Shown here piece by piece: positions 18,529 through 28,265 of a stretch of 64,000 nt of DNA. Each line of letters opens with the position of its first letter. The first letter of the stretch is position 1. The notes under the pieces are model-generated. The model was not told the DNA's origin and did not search any database. It saw only the letters and a program-made list of their open reading frames with translations. The stretch lies in contig PBIO01000009.1 of assembly GCA_002720865.1 (NCBI GenBank), positions 1 to 64,000 of the forward strand. The letters are read 5' to 3'. This DNA is from Halobacteriovorax sp. GTDB lineage: Bacteria; Bdellovibrionota; Bacteriovoracia; Bacteriovoracales; Bacteriovoracaceae. The position numbers and the translations under genes are program-made.

Positions 18529-19553
18529 TACCAAATATTAAGAGCCTCTTCGTTATCGGTTTTGATAGAAGCTGGGGCTCTGTTTATTGAATCTATAGTG
18601 GAAACTTTTTCTTCTCGGAAAACCTCCAAAATAGTTGGAATCATCTGAGAATTCGTAAGCTTAGGATTATTAAAAACCACGCTAGCTTTTTGATAATCTA
18701 GTGAGGCTCCATGAATAAGCAGAGGGACGTTAACTTTATTCCTTTGCATACCTAAGGTTTGTGATTTTTTAGTTTGAGAAGAAGTTAAAATAATTGTTAA
18801 ATCATCTTTTAGTTTAAACTTATTTAATACATTCATCATCCCACCTAACATTAGATCGATTTTCTCTAAGCTTTTGCGGTATTCCTCTGTATAGCCAGTG
18901 CGGTTGGCGATTACACCGGGAGATTGGAGATGAATATAGCTGAACCTCGGGAGAGATTTTCTATACTTTTCTACTGACCATCTATTTTTAAAAACTAAGT
19001 AGCTTTGCCAGAATTTTCCTGGTCCTTTTCCTATAACTTCTTCTTCTAAACTATTAAATGATCTATAGGTATCGAGTTTATAATCGTACCGAGGGGTCAC
19101 GAAGGCTAAGTAGTTTACGACTCTGGAGAAGTCTTCTGTAATAGGATCATTCTCAGAAAAATAGGACTCCCAATCACTTCGTTCCATACTGCTAATTTGA
19201 TAGGATTCATCATTAGGTAAATAATTTATAATTCTTTGGACGCCATACTTATTTTCTATTCCAGACTGAATAGAAGTATAAATACCTTTTGGAACACCCT
19301 TATTATTTTTGGCCAAAAGACTATTGATATTTGGGAGTTCATTTTTTTGAAGCATATTAGAAAAGATTGCTTCACTGAGTCCGTCTATTGTAATGAAAAC
19401 GATCTTTTCGTTGGATTTGAAGCTCTCTGAGTTATGTTTCTCTGTAAGCTTATTTTTTCCACTAATTACACCTTGGGGGTCAAAAAAAACTGTGACCCCA
19501 TAAAGAACTGTGAAAAAAGATAGAAAGGACAACCAGCCCCATATATTCTTCAT
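18525..19553 (-). CDS. Membrane-anchored alkaline-phosphatase-superfamily protein, possibly inactive
   Basis: The 342-residue product has an N-terminal membrane anchor (WLSFLSFFTVLYGVTVFF). A sulfatase/phosphodiesterase-like core starts with IVFITIDGLSEAIF, the usual first metal-binding strand with Asp. Later pieces (PRFSYIHLQSPG, and LTIILTSSQTKKSQ where active enzymes often have a Asp/His pair) fit the fold, but several expected His/Asp ligands are not visible and the usual catalytic Thr/Ser/Cys segment is unclear. It may be a pseudoenzyme or a very divergent phosphotransferase. It converges with the LysR gene (4-base overlap). The start is ATG with only a weak ribosome-binding site. Confidence 0.65.
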   Translation of the reverse strand: MKNIWGWLSFLSFFTVLYGVTVFFDPQGVISGKNKLTEKHNSESFKSNEKIVFITIDGLSEAIFSNMLQKNELPNINSLLAKNNKGVPKGIYTSIQSGIENKYGVQRIINYLPNDESYQISSMERSDWESYFSENDPITEDFSRVVNYLAFVTPRYDYKLDTYRSFNSLEEEVIGKGPGKFWQSYLVFKNRWSVEKYRKSLPRFSYIHLQSPGVIANRTGYTEEYRKSLEKIDLMLGGMMNVLNKFKLKDDLTIILTSSQTKKSQTLGMQRNKVNVPLLIHGASLDYQKASVVFNNPKLTNSQMIPTILEVFREEKVSTIDSINRAPASIKTDNEEALNIWY

Positions 19554-19614
19554 AGTTTCTTATCGGAATACTGGATAAAAACTGTAGGGTATTATTGTAA
19601 GTAAAATCAGTGCC

Positions 19615-22600
19615 TTATGGGAAAGGGGCGTTTAGTTCATCTAATCCACCTTCAGACCAGCCTGGCTCAAGGCTATCTCCATGGATCATCCAGGTGGCAC
19701 TAATATCAAGGGGGTTTTGTTCACTTACTTCAGTAAAATGATGAATATCCCACTGAGAAACGCCAATATAGTTTGAAGTGGTAACAAGATTATCTGTTAC
19801 TACACCTTGGTTAAACCACAGATAAGCAAAGCCTCCTGCAGAGTCGATTGTAACTAACTCATTATAGCCGTCCTGATCAAAATCATTCGCCCCAACGACA
19901 TTACAGCTTGGGCAATCATAAATACTGTTTCCACCGAAATAAAAAGTACCTAGACCTTTAACGATTTCGACAATCCCAGAAGGCTGTTCAACTCCAATAA
20001 AATCTAAGTCACCATCTCCATTTAAGTCAGAAATAATCAGATCGTTTGGAGAACCGTTTAAATGAAAGCCTGAAGTAAAGCTTCCGTCGCCATTTCCATA
20101 ATAAAGAATTGGCTCAGAAGATGTGTTAACAATAAAGTCCATAATACCGTCTCCAGTAATATCACCCATGGCCATATCGGTGGGACCAGTATCTGTTGCA
20201 CTTGAGGTTCCTCCACTCACTATGGCAAAAGTGGCGGGTGTACCATTTAGACCAAAAGGAGCCGTATTATTTAATAGCACTTCAATTTGGTCATCACCGT
20301 AATCTGTGTAGGCAATATCGAGCATTCCATCAGAGTCAAAGTCTGCCACTTTAAAATCCCGAGTATTTCCAGCACCAACTGTTCCAATAGCTGAGCCAGC
20401 GAAGTTTTCAGCTCCATCATTATCTAGGTAATAAATATTATTGGCCCTTAGGACCACGATATCCATATCTCCATCACCATTAAAGTCGCCAAAGTCTATT
20501 TTTTTAGAAAAGCCAACAACATTATAAATTTGAGTCTGAGTAAAACTTCCTGCACCATTATTTGATAAAAAGTAAGCGGTACCATTGCCAGCTTCAGTAG
20601 TAGCCACAACAACGTCTAAATCCCCATCATCATCTAAGTCGACTACCTTGATATCAAGTACATCAGGACTACTTCCAGAAACTGCCGTAATAGCGGGAGG
20701 GTTAAAGCTTCCGGAAACGCTATTATAGGTAAAAACAGAAATACTATCGTTGGTATTGTTTCCAGTAACTAAGTCGTCATAACCGTCCCCATCAATATCT
20801 CCAAAAGCTAACGAAGTGGAGCTCGTGGCGGAGGCATGGGTAATCGGCGGGTCAAGTGCCGCCCCTTTTGTTGTTGAATAGAGAAGAGACATTTCTGAAA
20901 AGCATCCTGTAAAACTAGGCGCCGAAGGTTCTGTACAGAAAAAATCAATTGGAGCAGCCCCAGTTCCATAAGCTGTCTTAGCGGCACCGTCAGTATTATG
21001 CATGCTTCTCGCTGCCTGAATGGCACGCTCTACAGTTCCACCTGTATTATCTTTAAACAAGAGATTGGCCGTGGCAGTACCTGAAACATTAGTAAAATTA
21101 AAATCGCCTTCGCTATAAAGGTCTCGTAAGGTTCCAGAGTTATCTTCTACCATTAAGGTAAAGTCACCGGCACCTGAAGCATTATTTGTTATATTCATGC
21201 CAAGACGAGAATGAACCTTCTGCATCGTCCCGCTATTTAGGACCGCCATTCCAGAATACTTAACACCGTCTCTTGTATCATTTACACCACCAGCAGCGTT
21301 ATGACTTAAGTGACCATTGATTTCGATATTGTTGACGGTTCCTTGGTTATCAAAAACAAGCCCTCCAACTTGAAGAAGATCAGAGCTATTTACATTAGAA
21401 AGGTTGGCATTATCAATTTGAAAATCAACTTCGGCACTGATTTTATCAATACTTCCGTTGGCGTAATTGGTCCCAATTAGCCCGCCTATATTAGAAGTTT
21501 GAGTGGACTGATGTATATGGTTTACTAAAATTGAAGAGGCATCAAAATCAACATTTGTTATAGTAGCATTACTGGCACCTGCTAAAAGTCCGGCCATGAC
21601 AGCACCTGAAGGTGTTCCGCCTAAGTTGAAATTGAAATTTCCAAATTTTATATTCTCAATATTACTGCCAGTATTTAAACTTTCAAAAAATCCCATAAAT
21701 CCACTGCCACCGCCTGTTTGAGTTATTTGGTAATTATGGACTCTATGACCAAGGCCATCGACATGGTAAATTCCCGTAGCGAATTTTTTTCTATCTGCTG
21801 GACCTTCATCTCCAAGGTCAATATTATTATTTAAGACATAATGAGTACCAGTGGACATACTCATAAAGTCCGAGGCCTTACAAATTTGATAGGGGTCTGT
21901 AGAAGTCCCGCTTCCTGCCATGACGGCAAAGTTTCCAGAACAAGGTCTTTGAAGATAGGGAACTTCGTTTTCTACGATATTACCGGTATCTGGATTTGGT
22001 TGTAACTCCCAACTTAGCCTAGGGAAGTCATATCCATCATCAGAAGTTGGATGATACCAGGTTTGAGTGGTATCAGAAAAACTGATGGCCCCACTAAATG
22101 AAGTCGAAGTATAAGAGTTACTTGAAATTTGATTGACGGTAACTTGAGTTCCGCAGCCAGCAGACCCTGGATTTCCAGTATAGCTTACGTTTGTCGGAGT
22201 ACAAGCATCACCTGTGGCACCACCAATATTATTATCATTTCCTCCGCCAGTTTGACCTACTTGATAGCCAAAAGTGGCAAAGGCTCTCGTAATACTAGCA
22301 CTGTTAGGCTGTCCAACAAGGCCACCAATATTATGAGTCGTATTAAAATGATTAGACTTGATGGAGGCGGTTGAATAAACATCTTCAATTAGAAGATTGA
22401 CATCAATCTGTCCAGCAATCCCTCCAAGGTTTTGATTCCCCGTGATTAAACCGGTGGAAAAACTTTTACTAATTTTTGTTCCCGCACCAGAGCCCGTTAC
22501 ACTACCAACAAGACCGCCAACTTGATTAAAGCCACCAGCATTACTATGTAGATCAACACTAGCTGAAGACTTGTGGATAAAGTTTGCGTCATCAGGGTTT

Positions 22601-24054
22601 GTGGCAGAACCAATTAACCCCCCGAGGTTGGTTTGAGCATCACCTGAAATAGCCGCGTGGGATCTTTCTAGGGCAAAGCCGCCGGCATTAGAGATATTTC
22701 CTACAATTCCACCTACATTATCTTCACCTTTAACATGACCATGAACTTTAACATTGAGAATAGTTGTATTGGCAATAGCCTCTCCAATAACAAGACCAAT
22801 ATTATCGGATCCCGCTCCATCTGATTCAACCACAGCATTATTTAGGGTTAAGTTGGCCACCGTACCTGTTCCCATTTTTCTAATCATGCCTAGTTCACTC
22901 TTACCATTTTGCTCCATTACCATAATGCCGCTAATTTTATTATTTCTTCCGTCGTAGGTGCCGACAAAAGTAGTTGAAGCAGCACTAAAAGACTCGAGAT
23001 CGTCTCCAATAGGGACAAATGGATCAAAGGGGTTAAAGCTAAAGTTTAGGTCAGTAAGTTGAACAAAAGTATCAGCGTTATAGGTTGGAAAATTAGTAGA
23101 TCCGATTGAATTAAACTGCTCTTCTGTACAAATAGTATAGGCCCTATTATCACCGCGCCCTGAAGCGAAGGGGGAGGAGCCAAGAGTTGTATCTAGTCTT
23201 TCTCCTTGGCAAACATCTATTGTAGTTGTTAGCTGGTGAAAACGAATAAACTCAGTTCCACTATTATAGCGAATAGCCACTTGATTTTGATTAATTCCAT
23301 TTGGAAAATAATCTTCGATAAATCCTTTTTCAGGATTTGTTGTTCCGCAATCTGTAGAGTCGTAATAGCCTCTAATGATGACTCCCATAGGAGCTAGCCC
23401 ATTCCCTGGTACAGGAAGAGAAGCAAAAAATGCAGTGGGTGTAGCGTCGGCATCGGGAACCATTTGGCAATCACTAACTAATTCGTTTTCACCTAATAAG
23501 TCATTTGAAAAATCGGGGTATACAATTTCATAAGAGAGCACATAACCTTTTTTACCTTCTGAAATAGAACACTCAGTTGTATGGTCAGTTTGATTTGTGA
23601 TTCCTGAAAGTTGATTACAAGTAACAATATCAATTTGAGGAAATGTTTTTGATCCAGTTACGCCGTTTAGTGGTTGTAAAGAAAAGTCTGCTAATTCACA
23701 ATTGGCATTAGATAGGGTCAGATCTACTCCCACATCCCCGCCGTCAAGAGTGATATTGGTTTGGGCACATTTAGGAATACCCTGCATTGCCCCTGGTCCT
23801 GACCAGGCCACGGCCCAAAAACTCCAAGAGCCATTATCAAGAGTTAAAACGATTTCATCAGCAGTCGTGTCGACCACCTGACCCCAATCTTCCGTAGGTC
23901 CCTTTCCCCATAACATAAGGCCGCCATCGGCATCTGTTCCAAGGCCCGCTATCTTTGAGTGAAAGATATTTAGCTTTGTCTCAGTTTTACCTTTTTTACC
24001 TCCACAAGAAGTGGAGATGGCGGCAATCAATATTAAGAAAAGAATTTGCTTCAT
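19615..24054 (-). CDS. Large surface lipoprotein with GLUG and FG-GAP/VCBS repeats
   Basis: The 1,479-residue product starts with a lipoprotein signal (LILIAAISTSC, acylated Cys17) and a short hydrophilic linker GGKKGKTETK. The middle (about residues 370-700 and 790-1000) carries repeated IGGLVGS-like GLUG motifs, which fold as beta-solenoid turns. The C-terminal third (about 1100-1430) contains about seven FG-GAP/VCBS units with calcium-loop motifs such as DIDGDGYDD, DLDDDGDLD and DFNGDGDMD, expected to form a beta-propeller. No enzyme domain is seen. GAGGG precedes the ATG at a normal distance. Likely an outer-surface adhesion or binding lipoprotein. The calcium dependence follows from the family and is not shown here. 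Confidence 0.88.
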   Translation of the reverse strand: MKQILFLILIAAISTSCGGKKGKTETKLNIFHSKIAGLGTDADGGLMLWGKGPTEDWGQVVDTTADEIVLTLDNGSWSFWAVAWSGPGAMQGIPKCAQTNITLDGGDVGVDLTLSNANCELADFSLQPLNGVTGSKTFPQIDIVTCNQLSGITNQTDHTTECSISEGKKGYVLSYEIVYPDFSNDLLGENELVSDCQMVPDADATPTAFFASLPVPGNGLAPMGVIIRGYYDSTDCGTTNPEKGFIEDYFPNGINQNQVAIRYNSGTEFIRFHQLTTTIDVCQGERLDTTLGSSPFASGRGDNRAYTICTEEQFNSIGSTNFPTYNADTFVQLTDLNFSFNPFDPFVPIGDDLESFSAASTTFVGTYDGRNNKISGIMVMEQNGKSELGMIRKMGTGTVANLTLNNAVVESDGAGSDNIGLVIGEAIANTTILNVKVHGHVKGEDNVGGIVGNISNAGGFALERSHAAISGDAQTNLGGLIGSATNPDDANFIHKSSASVDLHSNAGGFNQVGGLVGSVTGSGAGTKISKSFSTGLITGNQNLGGIAGQIDVNLLIEDVYSTASIKSNHFNTTHNIGGLVGQPNSASITRAFATFGYQVGQTGGGNDNNIGGATGDACTPTNVSYTGNPGSAGCGTQVTVNQISSNSYTSTSFSGAISFSDTTQTWYHPTSDDGYDFPRLSWELQPNPDTGNIVENEVPYLQRPCSGNFAVMAGSGTSTDPYQICKASDFMSMSTGTHYVLNNNIDLGDEGPADRKKFATGIYHVDGLGHRVHNYQITQTGGGSGFMGFFESLNTGSNIENIKFGNFNFNLGGTPSGAVMAGLLAGASNATITNVDFDASSILVNHIHQSTQTSNIGGLIGTNYANGSIDKISAEVDFQIDNANLSNVNSSDLLQVGGLVFDNQGTVNNIEINGHLSHNAAGGVNDTRDGVKYSGMAVLNSGTMQKVHSRLGMNITNNASGAGDFTLMVEDNSGTLRDLYSEGDFNFTNVSGTATANLLFKDNTGGTVERAIQAARSMHNTDGAAKTAYGTGAAPIDFFCTEPSAPSFTGCFSEMSLLYSTTKGAALDPPITHASATSSTSLAFGDIDGDGYDDLVTGNNTNDSISVFTYNSVSGSFNPPAITAVSGSSPDVLDIKVVDLDDDGDLDVVVATTEAGNGTAYFLSNNGAGSFTQTQIYNVVGFSKKIDFGDFNGDGDMDIVVLRANNIYYLDNDGAENFAGSAIGTVGAGNTRDFKVADFDSDGMLDIAYTDYGDDQIEVLLNNTAPFGLNGTPATFAIVSGGTSSATDTGPTDMAMGDITGDGIMDFIVNTSSEPILYYGNGDGSFTSGFHLNGSPNDLIISDLNGDGDLDFIGVEQPSGIVEIVKGLGTFYFGGNSIYDCPSCNVVGANDFDQDGYNELVTIDSAGGFAYLWFNQGVVTDNLVTTSNYIGVSQWDIHHFTEVSEQNPLDISATWMIHGDSLEPGWSEGGLDELNAPFP

Positions 24055-24247
24055 TTAGCCCTCTATAGCCTATCGGCTTAACATCCATTGTAATTTAGGG
24101 TTTCTCCGTGACTAAATGAAAAAACTTTCACAATTTATATGAGTAATTTCAATAACCTAGGAGACCAGAAATAAAGGGCAGAACTTAGGCTCTTTTAAAA
24201 CTGACCACGGATTAAGGCAATTTGAGGAGAGTCCCGAAAAGGGAAGT

Positions 24248-25411
24248 GTGAGAGTTTATATTCTTTTGCTTCTATTTTTCATAGGTTGTGCCACGGACTC
24301 TAAAAATGACCGAGATTACCTACGTGCGCCTGCAAGTCAGTTTCATTGTAGTGAAATTATTGAAAATCTTTTTGGAAGTCAAAATCGAGTTTTTGAAAAA
24401 AAGTTTTTGCAAAGGATAAGAAAATCCAAACAAGCTCTAAATCAAGTTGATAAAGACTACCTCTTAGAAAAGATTGACTTTTATGCGGTTCATTTAAAGG
24501 AAAAAAGTGAAATATTAGACCTTCTAAAAAAGAAAAGGAATATACTTAATAATGAATTTCTCCTTAGAGAAATCGAGGTTCTCGAAGAAAGTTTAGGGAG
24601 AGCTCCCCCAAAGAGTAGGCTGACATCACTTCAAAATGGTTTACGTCAAAATAATGATTTAACTGAGCAAAGGAAAGAAACTCTCATAGATTTAATTGAC
24701 TATATTCTAGGAGATATTTCATTTACAAAAATTAAAAAAATCGGAAAACAAGCACCTATTAACTCGAGTTACTCAGGAAGAAAATTTCCAATGGAGAAAC
24801 TTAGTGTAGACCTACAAGAAAAGTACCCAAATGGAGTTTGGTTTAATGAGGAGGGTTTTCCCATTTTCTCACTATACGCAACTAGAGCTGTTGAGATTAA
24901 GATTACAGGGGCAGGAAGATTTGATTTTATGCGGGCCAATTTAGCTGCTGGAATTGAAAGAGTGCCAGATGATATGACCTGGCATCATCATCAAGATGGA
25001 AAGACCATGCTTTTAATGCCGAGAGATATACATGATGCCGTTAAGCATAGCGGGGGAGTTGCTTTCGTTACTAAAAAGATTAAGAGAGTTAGAGGGGCCT
25101 TACCGGCCGGAACTGAATGGGCAGGTGAGAAATATCCTCTTGAAAATCTTCCTGCTAAATTAAGAAAAAAATACCCCAATAGCGTAAGGTATAAAATAAA
25201 TGGGCATCCCGATTTAAGGAATTATTCGGAACTAGATATAGTGATTGAATCAACTGGTAAACGACAATTAGACTTTAGGCTGGCAAACACTAAGGCGGGG
25301 TTTGAAAAACTTCCTCCTGGTAAAACATGGCATTTAAAAGAGGATGGCAAAACCATGCAGTTAGTTCCTAGGGATCTTTTAAAGGCTATCCCAAATACTC
25401 CACTTTGGTAA
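24248..25411 (+). CDS. Lipoprotein with tandem WHH/HNH-type nuclease domains, second one degenerate
   Basis: The 387-residue product starts at GTG (AGGG just upstream) with a lipoprotein signal, YILLLLFFIGC. A charged helical region (about 30-170) leads into two homologous ~100-residue domains. Domain 1 (about 180-270) has FDFMRANLAAG, then TWHHHQDGKTMLLMPRDIHD, the WHH signature of the HNH/Endo VII toxin-nuclease superfamily. Domain 2 (about 290-385) aligns with it throughout (LDFRLANTKAG, then TWHLKEDGKTMQLVPRDLLK), but the catalytic His residues are replaced. WHH domains normally end polymorphic toxins. Here the protein is a lipoprotein, and no small immunity gene adjoins it. It may be a secreted DNase used on prey, with the degenerate copy as a structural or inhibitory partner; that role is inference. 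Confidence 0.78.
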   Translation: MRVYILLLLFFIGCATDSKNDRDYLRAPASQFHCSEIIENLFGSQNRVFEKKFLQRIRKSKQALNQVDKDYLLEKIDFYAVHLKEKSEILDLLKKKRNILNNEFLLREIEVLEESLGRAPPKSRLTSLQNGLRQNNDLTEQRKETLIDLIDYILGDISFTKIKKIGKQAPINSSYSGRKFPMEKLSVDLQEKYPNGVWFNEEGFPIFSLYATRAVEIKITGAGRFDFMRANLAAGIERVPDDMTWHHHQDGKTMLLMPRDIHDAVKHSGGVAFVTKKIKRVRGALPAGTEWAGEKYPLENLPAKLRKKYPNSVRYKINGHPDLRNYSELDIVIESTGKRQLDFRLANTKAGFEKLPPGKTWHLKEDGKTMQLVPRDLLKAIPNTPLW

Positions 25412-25442
25412 AAAATAAGGCAGTCTCGAAATGAAATTTAGT

Positions 25443-25525
25443 CCCTAAGTACAAGTAACTATGAGAATCCTTCAAAGTACTTAGGTATAGACCCTATAAA
25501 GCTTAAAATATAGCTGTACTTAGGG
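25443..25525 (+). promoter_or_regulatory. Leader with mutually exclusive hairpins covering the ribosome-binding site
   Basis: CCTAAGTAC occurs at 25444-25452 and its complement GTACTTAGG at 25477-25485 and again at 25516-25524. The first copy can pair with the second (9 bp), or as CCCTAAGTACA with TGTACTTAGGG at 25515-25525 (11 bp). The latter covers the AGGGTGG ribosome-binding site of the gene at 25532. The arrangement could be a translational switch or a repeated DNA operator. Confidence 0.45.
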
Positions 25526-25531
25526 TGGGCC

Positions 25532-27094
25532 ATGAAAAAATTAGTTTTACTTATATTGATCTTATCCTTAAATGTATTTGCTAATGAATACAAGTTTCCC
25601 TTCTATGAGTATGAAAAGCTTGTTCAAATAAATAAAGAGCAGTGTCGTCTCAATATCAAACATCAGCATATTATTGTTCAAAAGCACTATGAAGCAGATG
25701 TAAAACTACTGGCAATGCAGTGGATGGGAAAGATGCCTGGACTAAGAGATGGCCAACAGGTTTATAAGAATCTTCCTGGTCTCTCTCTTCAAAACAGGAT
25801 GAGGCATAGAGATATGTTTGTATTAGAGAAGATTGCCCATGAAGTCATTTCTTATGAAAAGAAGATGATTGAAGAATTAGGTGGAGATGCAGCAGGAAAT
25901 AATTGGAATAGGCTTCAAGCAAAATCTAGTTCCATTGTTGTTCAAAAGTTAAAAACTAGTCTGACTTATTTAGAAGAAATGGAAAGAACACTTCTAAATA
26001 TCTTGGGTTATCAATCAGCTCGGACAAGCGCTTATACTAATGAAGAGGACTCCTCAGAAAAAGGGAAGTACTCTAAAGGATTTAAACCAGGACTATATGA
26101 AGCTACCTATGCTTCTTCTGAATATGAAAAAAAACATAATAAATCCTGTATGTGGAATCCTGATAGGAAAATTGAAAAAAGAAGACCTTATTGTGGTTTT
26201 GTTTGGTCCCATGGTGGAAATTTTTATTTAGAGAGATGCCCTGGTGATGTCCACCCTTTTGGTAAGGGTCATGCAGAGGGGGCAGGTGTAAAGAACGTCG
26301 TCGATATATTTGATTTTAAGGAAGTCAAAAAATGTGACCCGACTCCTAATTGTAATAAGAGGTGTTTCGACTATTGTTTGAAAAAGAATCAGTTCAATAC
26401 GAAAAATCAAGAGGAGCTTGTTAAGGGAGAATGTAAGGCATTAGCGGATCCTCTTTTTCCAGCCCAAGCTCCCAATCCGTTTGGTCAAAAGGCTAAAAAG
26501 TACAGTAACCTAACGGACTGGTATCTCGACGACTTTCAAAGCTTTCCAGTTTATTACCCCAAGTTTAGTAAAAATAATAAAAATGAAAAAGATGTGACCG
26601 TAGAAATTGAACGTTATTATCTTATGACGGGTGAATACGAAAAAGAAGATTGTCGCTCTGGAAAAAGAAAATTCTTATTAGAAATCTTAGACTCTATTAA
26701 ACAGCTTATCTCACTTGAGAAAAATTTAATCGAATACTATGAGACCGCAAGCTCTTGTCATATAAAACTCGCTGAAAAAATTGAAGATGCTGCTGGTGTA
26801 GGAGTTAAGCATCATGCTCTAGATTCTCTAGGAACAAAGGCCTCAACAGGCCCTTCCGGGTTAACGGCAATTGAAAAAGGGAAGACTGAGAAAGATAAGC
26901 CAAAAGCCTTAACTGAAGAAGAGCAAAAACAAGCGGATGCTTCCTTTCTTGGCCTGAGCATTAGAGAGCAAAATGAATTGTTAAAAAAGCTAGAAAAAAG
27001 TGGCTTTAAGTTCACGGAAAATCATCTAGGTTTAATATGTAAAAGAACCATGAAAAAAGATTTTTGCGGTGGAACAAAAAATAATAAAAAATAA
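25532..27094 (+). CDS. Exported Cys-containing protein of unknown function
   Basis: The 520-residue product has a signal peptide (KKLVLLILILSLNVFA), a helical Lys-rich N-terminal half, a Cys-rich centre (about residues 210-310, including NCNKRCFDYC) and a predicted helical C-terminus with a linker rich in Lys/Glu/Thr. The Cys pairs suggest disulfides in an exported protein. AGGGTGG lies 5 bases before the ATG, within a leader that contains three copies of a 9-bp repeat. I recognise no family. It may be cotranscribed with the small exported protein at 27187. Confidence 0.7.
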   Translation: MKKLVLLILILSLNVFANEYKFPFYEYEKLVQINKEQCRLNIKHQHIIVQKHYEADVKLLAMQWMGKMPGLRDGQQVYKNLPGLSLQNRMRHRDMFVLEKIAHEVISYEKKMIEELGGDAAGNNWNRLQAKSSSIVVQKLKTSLTYLEEMERTLLNILGYQSARTSAYTNEEDSSEKGKYSKGFKPGLYEATYASSEYEKKHNKSCMWNPDRKIEKRRPYCGFVWSHGGNFYLERCPGDVHPFGKGHAEGAGVKNVVDIFDFKEVKKCDPTPNCNKRCFDYCLKKNQFNTKNQEELVKGECKALADPLFPAQAPNPFGQKAKKYSNLTDWYLDDFQSFPVYYPKFSKNNKNEKDVTVEIERYYLMTGEYEKEDCRSGKRKFLLEILDSIKQLISLEKNLIEYYETASSCHIKLAEKIEDAAGVGVKHHALDSLGTKASTGPSGLTAIEKGKTEKDKPKALTEEEQKQADASFLGLSIREQNELLKKLEKSGFKFTENHLGLICKRTMKKDFCGGTKNNKK

Positions 27095-27186
27095 AATCCG
27101 TCTCGACGAAAAAGCTAAAAAAAATTTTGATTCTAGGTCCATATCTTGGTAAAAGGGGCGTCGCACACAACCCCCCAGGAGAACAA

Positions 27187-27495
27187 ATGAAAAATCTATT
27201 AGTTTTTTTATGCGCTGTTTTAAGCTTAAATCTGTATGCAGGCGACTGTAAGAATTATGAGGCTCAGGTAATCGGAGAAATCGTTAAAGTTAGTAAAGTA
27301 CAAGATGTTTGTTTTTATAAAATTAAAGTCTCTACTATTAATGAACATGTTCTTTGTCCGTTAACTAAAGAAGAAATCGAAACTGAGTCAGTTCAATTTG
27401 AAGCAGGTTATCACGCTCATTGTCCTCATCGTTTCGGAGGTGAATTTTCTGGAATTTTAGTTAAAGGTAGAGACGGAGTTATTAACTTCGATTAA
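27187..27495 (+). CDS. Small exported protein of unknown function
   Basis: The 102-residue product starts at ATG 27187, with AGGAG ideally placed at 27178-27182; a longer reading from 27127 would bury the signal peptide. The signal peptide is KNLLVFLCAVLSLNLYAG. The mature part has four Cys (GDCKNYE, DVCFYKIKV, HVLCPL, HCPHRFGG), probably two disulfides. A short GGGG/CCCC inverted repeat lies just upstream of the ribosome-binding site. It ends 3 bases from the convergent GDPD gene. No family recognised. Confidence 0.75.
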   Translation: MKNLLVFLCAVLSLNLYAGDCKNYEAQVIGEIVKVSKVQDVCFYKIKVSTINEHVLCPLTKEEIETESVQFEAGYHAHCPHRFGGEFSGILVKGRDGVINFD

Positions 27496-27497
27496 TT

Positions 27498-28265
27498 CTA
27501 CTGATCGTAATTTGTGGAAAGCTCCATGCAAGCAGTTACTCTGTTTGTTGTTATGAAAGGAACTTTTTTCTTAAATAGTTTTTTCATGACTGAGAGCTTA
27601 TCCACAGTCCAAATGCCAACTTCTTTCTTCCACCATTTTGCCCAAAAAAGAAAATGTTTTCCTAGATAGCTTACATCTAGGCCTAGACCTCTGCCTGCGA
27701 AAGGAGAAAATACGTTTATATTTAACATCTTAATCTCTGCATATAGAGGGTATTTATCTCTTAGCTTATATGCACGTTTAAGATATCTTCTTTTAAAGCT
27801 AATAAAACGAGTCTTGTCCTCACGTCCACTTCTTGTTCTTGCGATGAGATCTAAAGTTTCAAAGGAAGGCATATCTTTAAACTCTATAAAAAGATGACCG
27901 TCATAATGATTAGTTAACTCTAGAATCTCATCTAGAGAGGGGATGTCTTCACCATTTTTTAAGATACAGTTTTGGCGAATTTTATTGAATGTTATTTTTT
28001 TGATTTTCTTCTTTAATGGACAGTTAAAACCAGGGCGGTTCATAGCGGTTCTTTCTAGTTTTTTATCATGGAAAACTAGTGCGATGCCATCCTTAGTATG
28101 TTGTAAGTCAAACTCAATTCCGTGGGCCTTGAGGTTCATGGCCCCAATAATTGACTCCTTTGAGTTTTCAAGAAAGTTTTCATTATCCCCCCTATGAGCA
28201 ATGCAGTTCTTTGCAAAAAGCTCATTGGAGAAAAGCAATAAAGTAATTATGTAGAGTTTTTTCAC
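27498..28265 (-). CDS. Exported glycerophosphodiester phosphodiesterase (GDPD family)
   Basis: The 255-residue product has a signal peptide (KKLYIITLLLFSNELFA) followed by a compact GDPD TIM barrel. CIAHRGDNENFLENS carries the catalytic His and metal-binding Glu; GIEFDLQHTKDGIALVFHD carries the second Glu-Asp pair and second His; HLFIEFKD supplies a later Glu. The family hydrolyses glycerophosphodiesters to glycerol 3-phosphate and an alcohol. Periplasmic location would fit salvage of phospholipid headgroups, perhaps from prey. It starts with GTG, whose GTGA overlaps the stop of ccsA, so it is translationally coupled to the cytochrome maturation genes although functionally unrelated. Confidence 0.9.
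   Translation of the reverse strand: MKKLYIITLLLFSNELFAKNCIAHRGDNENFLENSKESIIGAMNLKAHGIEFDLQHTKDGIALVFHDKKLERTAMNRPGFNCPLKKKIKKITFNKIRQNCILKNGEDIPSLDEILELTNHYDGHLFIEFKDMPSFETLDLIARTRSGREDKTRFISFKRRYLKRAYKLRDKYPLYAEIKMLNINVFSPFAGRGLGLDVSYLGKHFLFWAKWWKKEVGIWTVDKLSVMKKLFKKKVPFITTNRVTACMELSTNYDQ

Noticed and set aside
27160-27182. GGGG/CCCC hairpin as a regulatory switch for the gene at 27187
   Set aside because: The stem is only four pairs and does not cover the AGGAG site convincingly.
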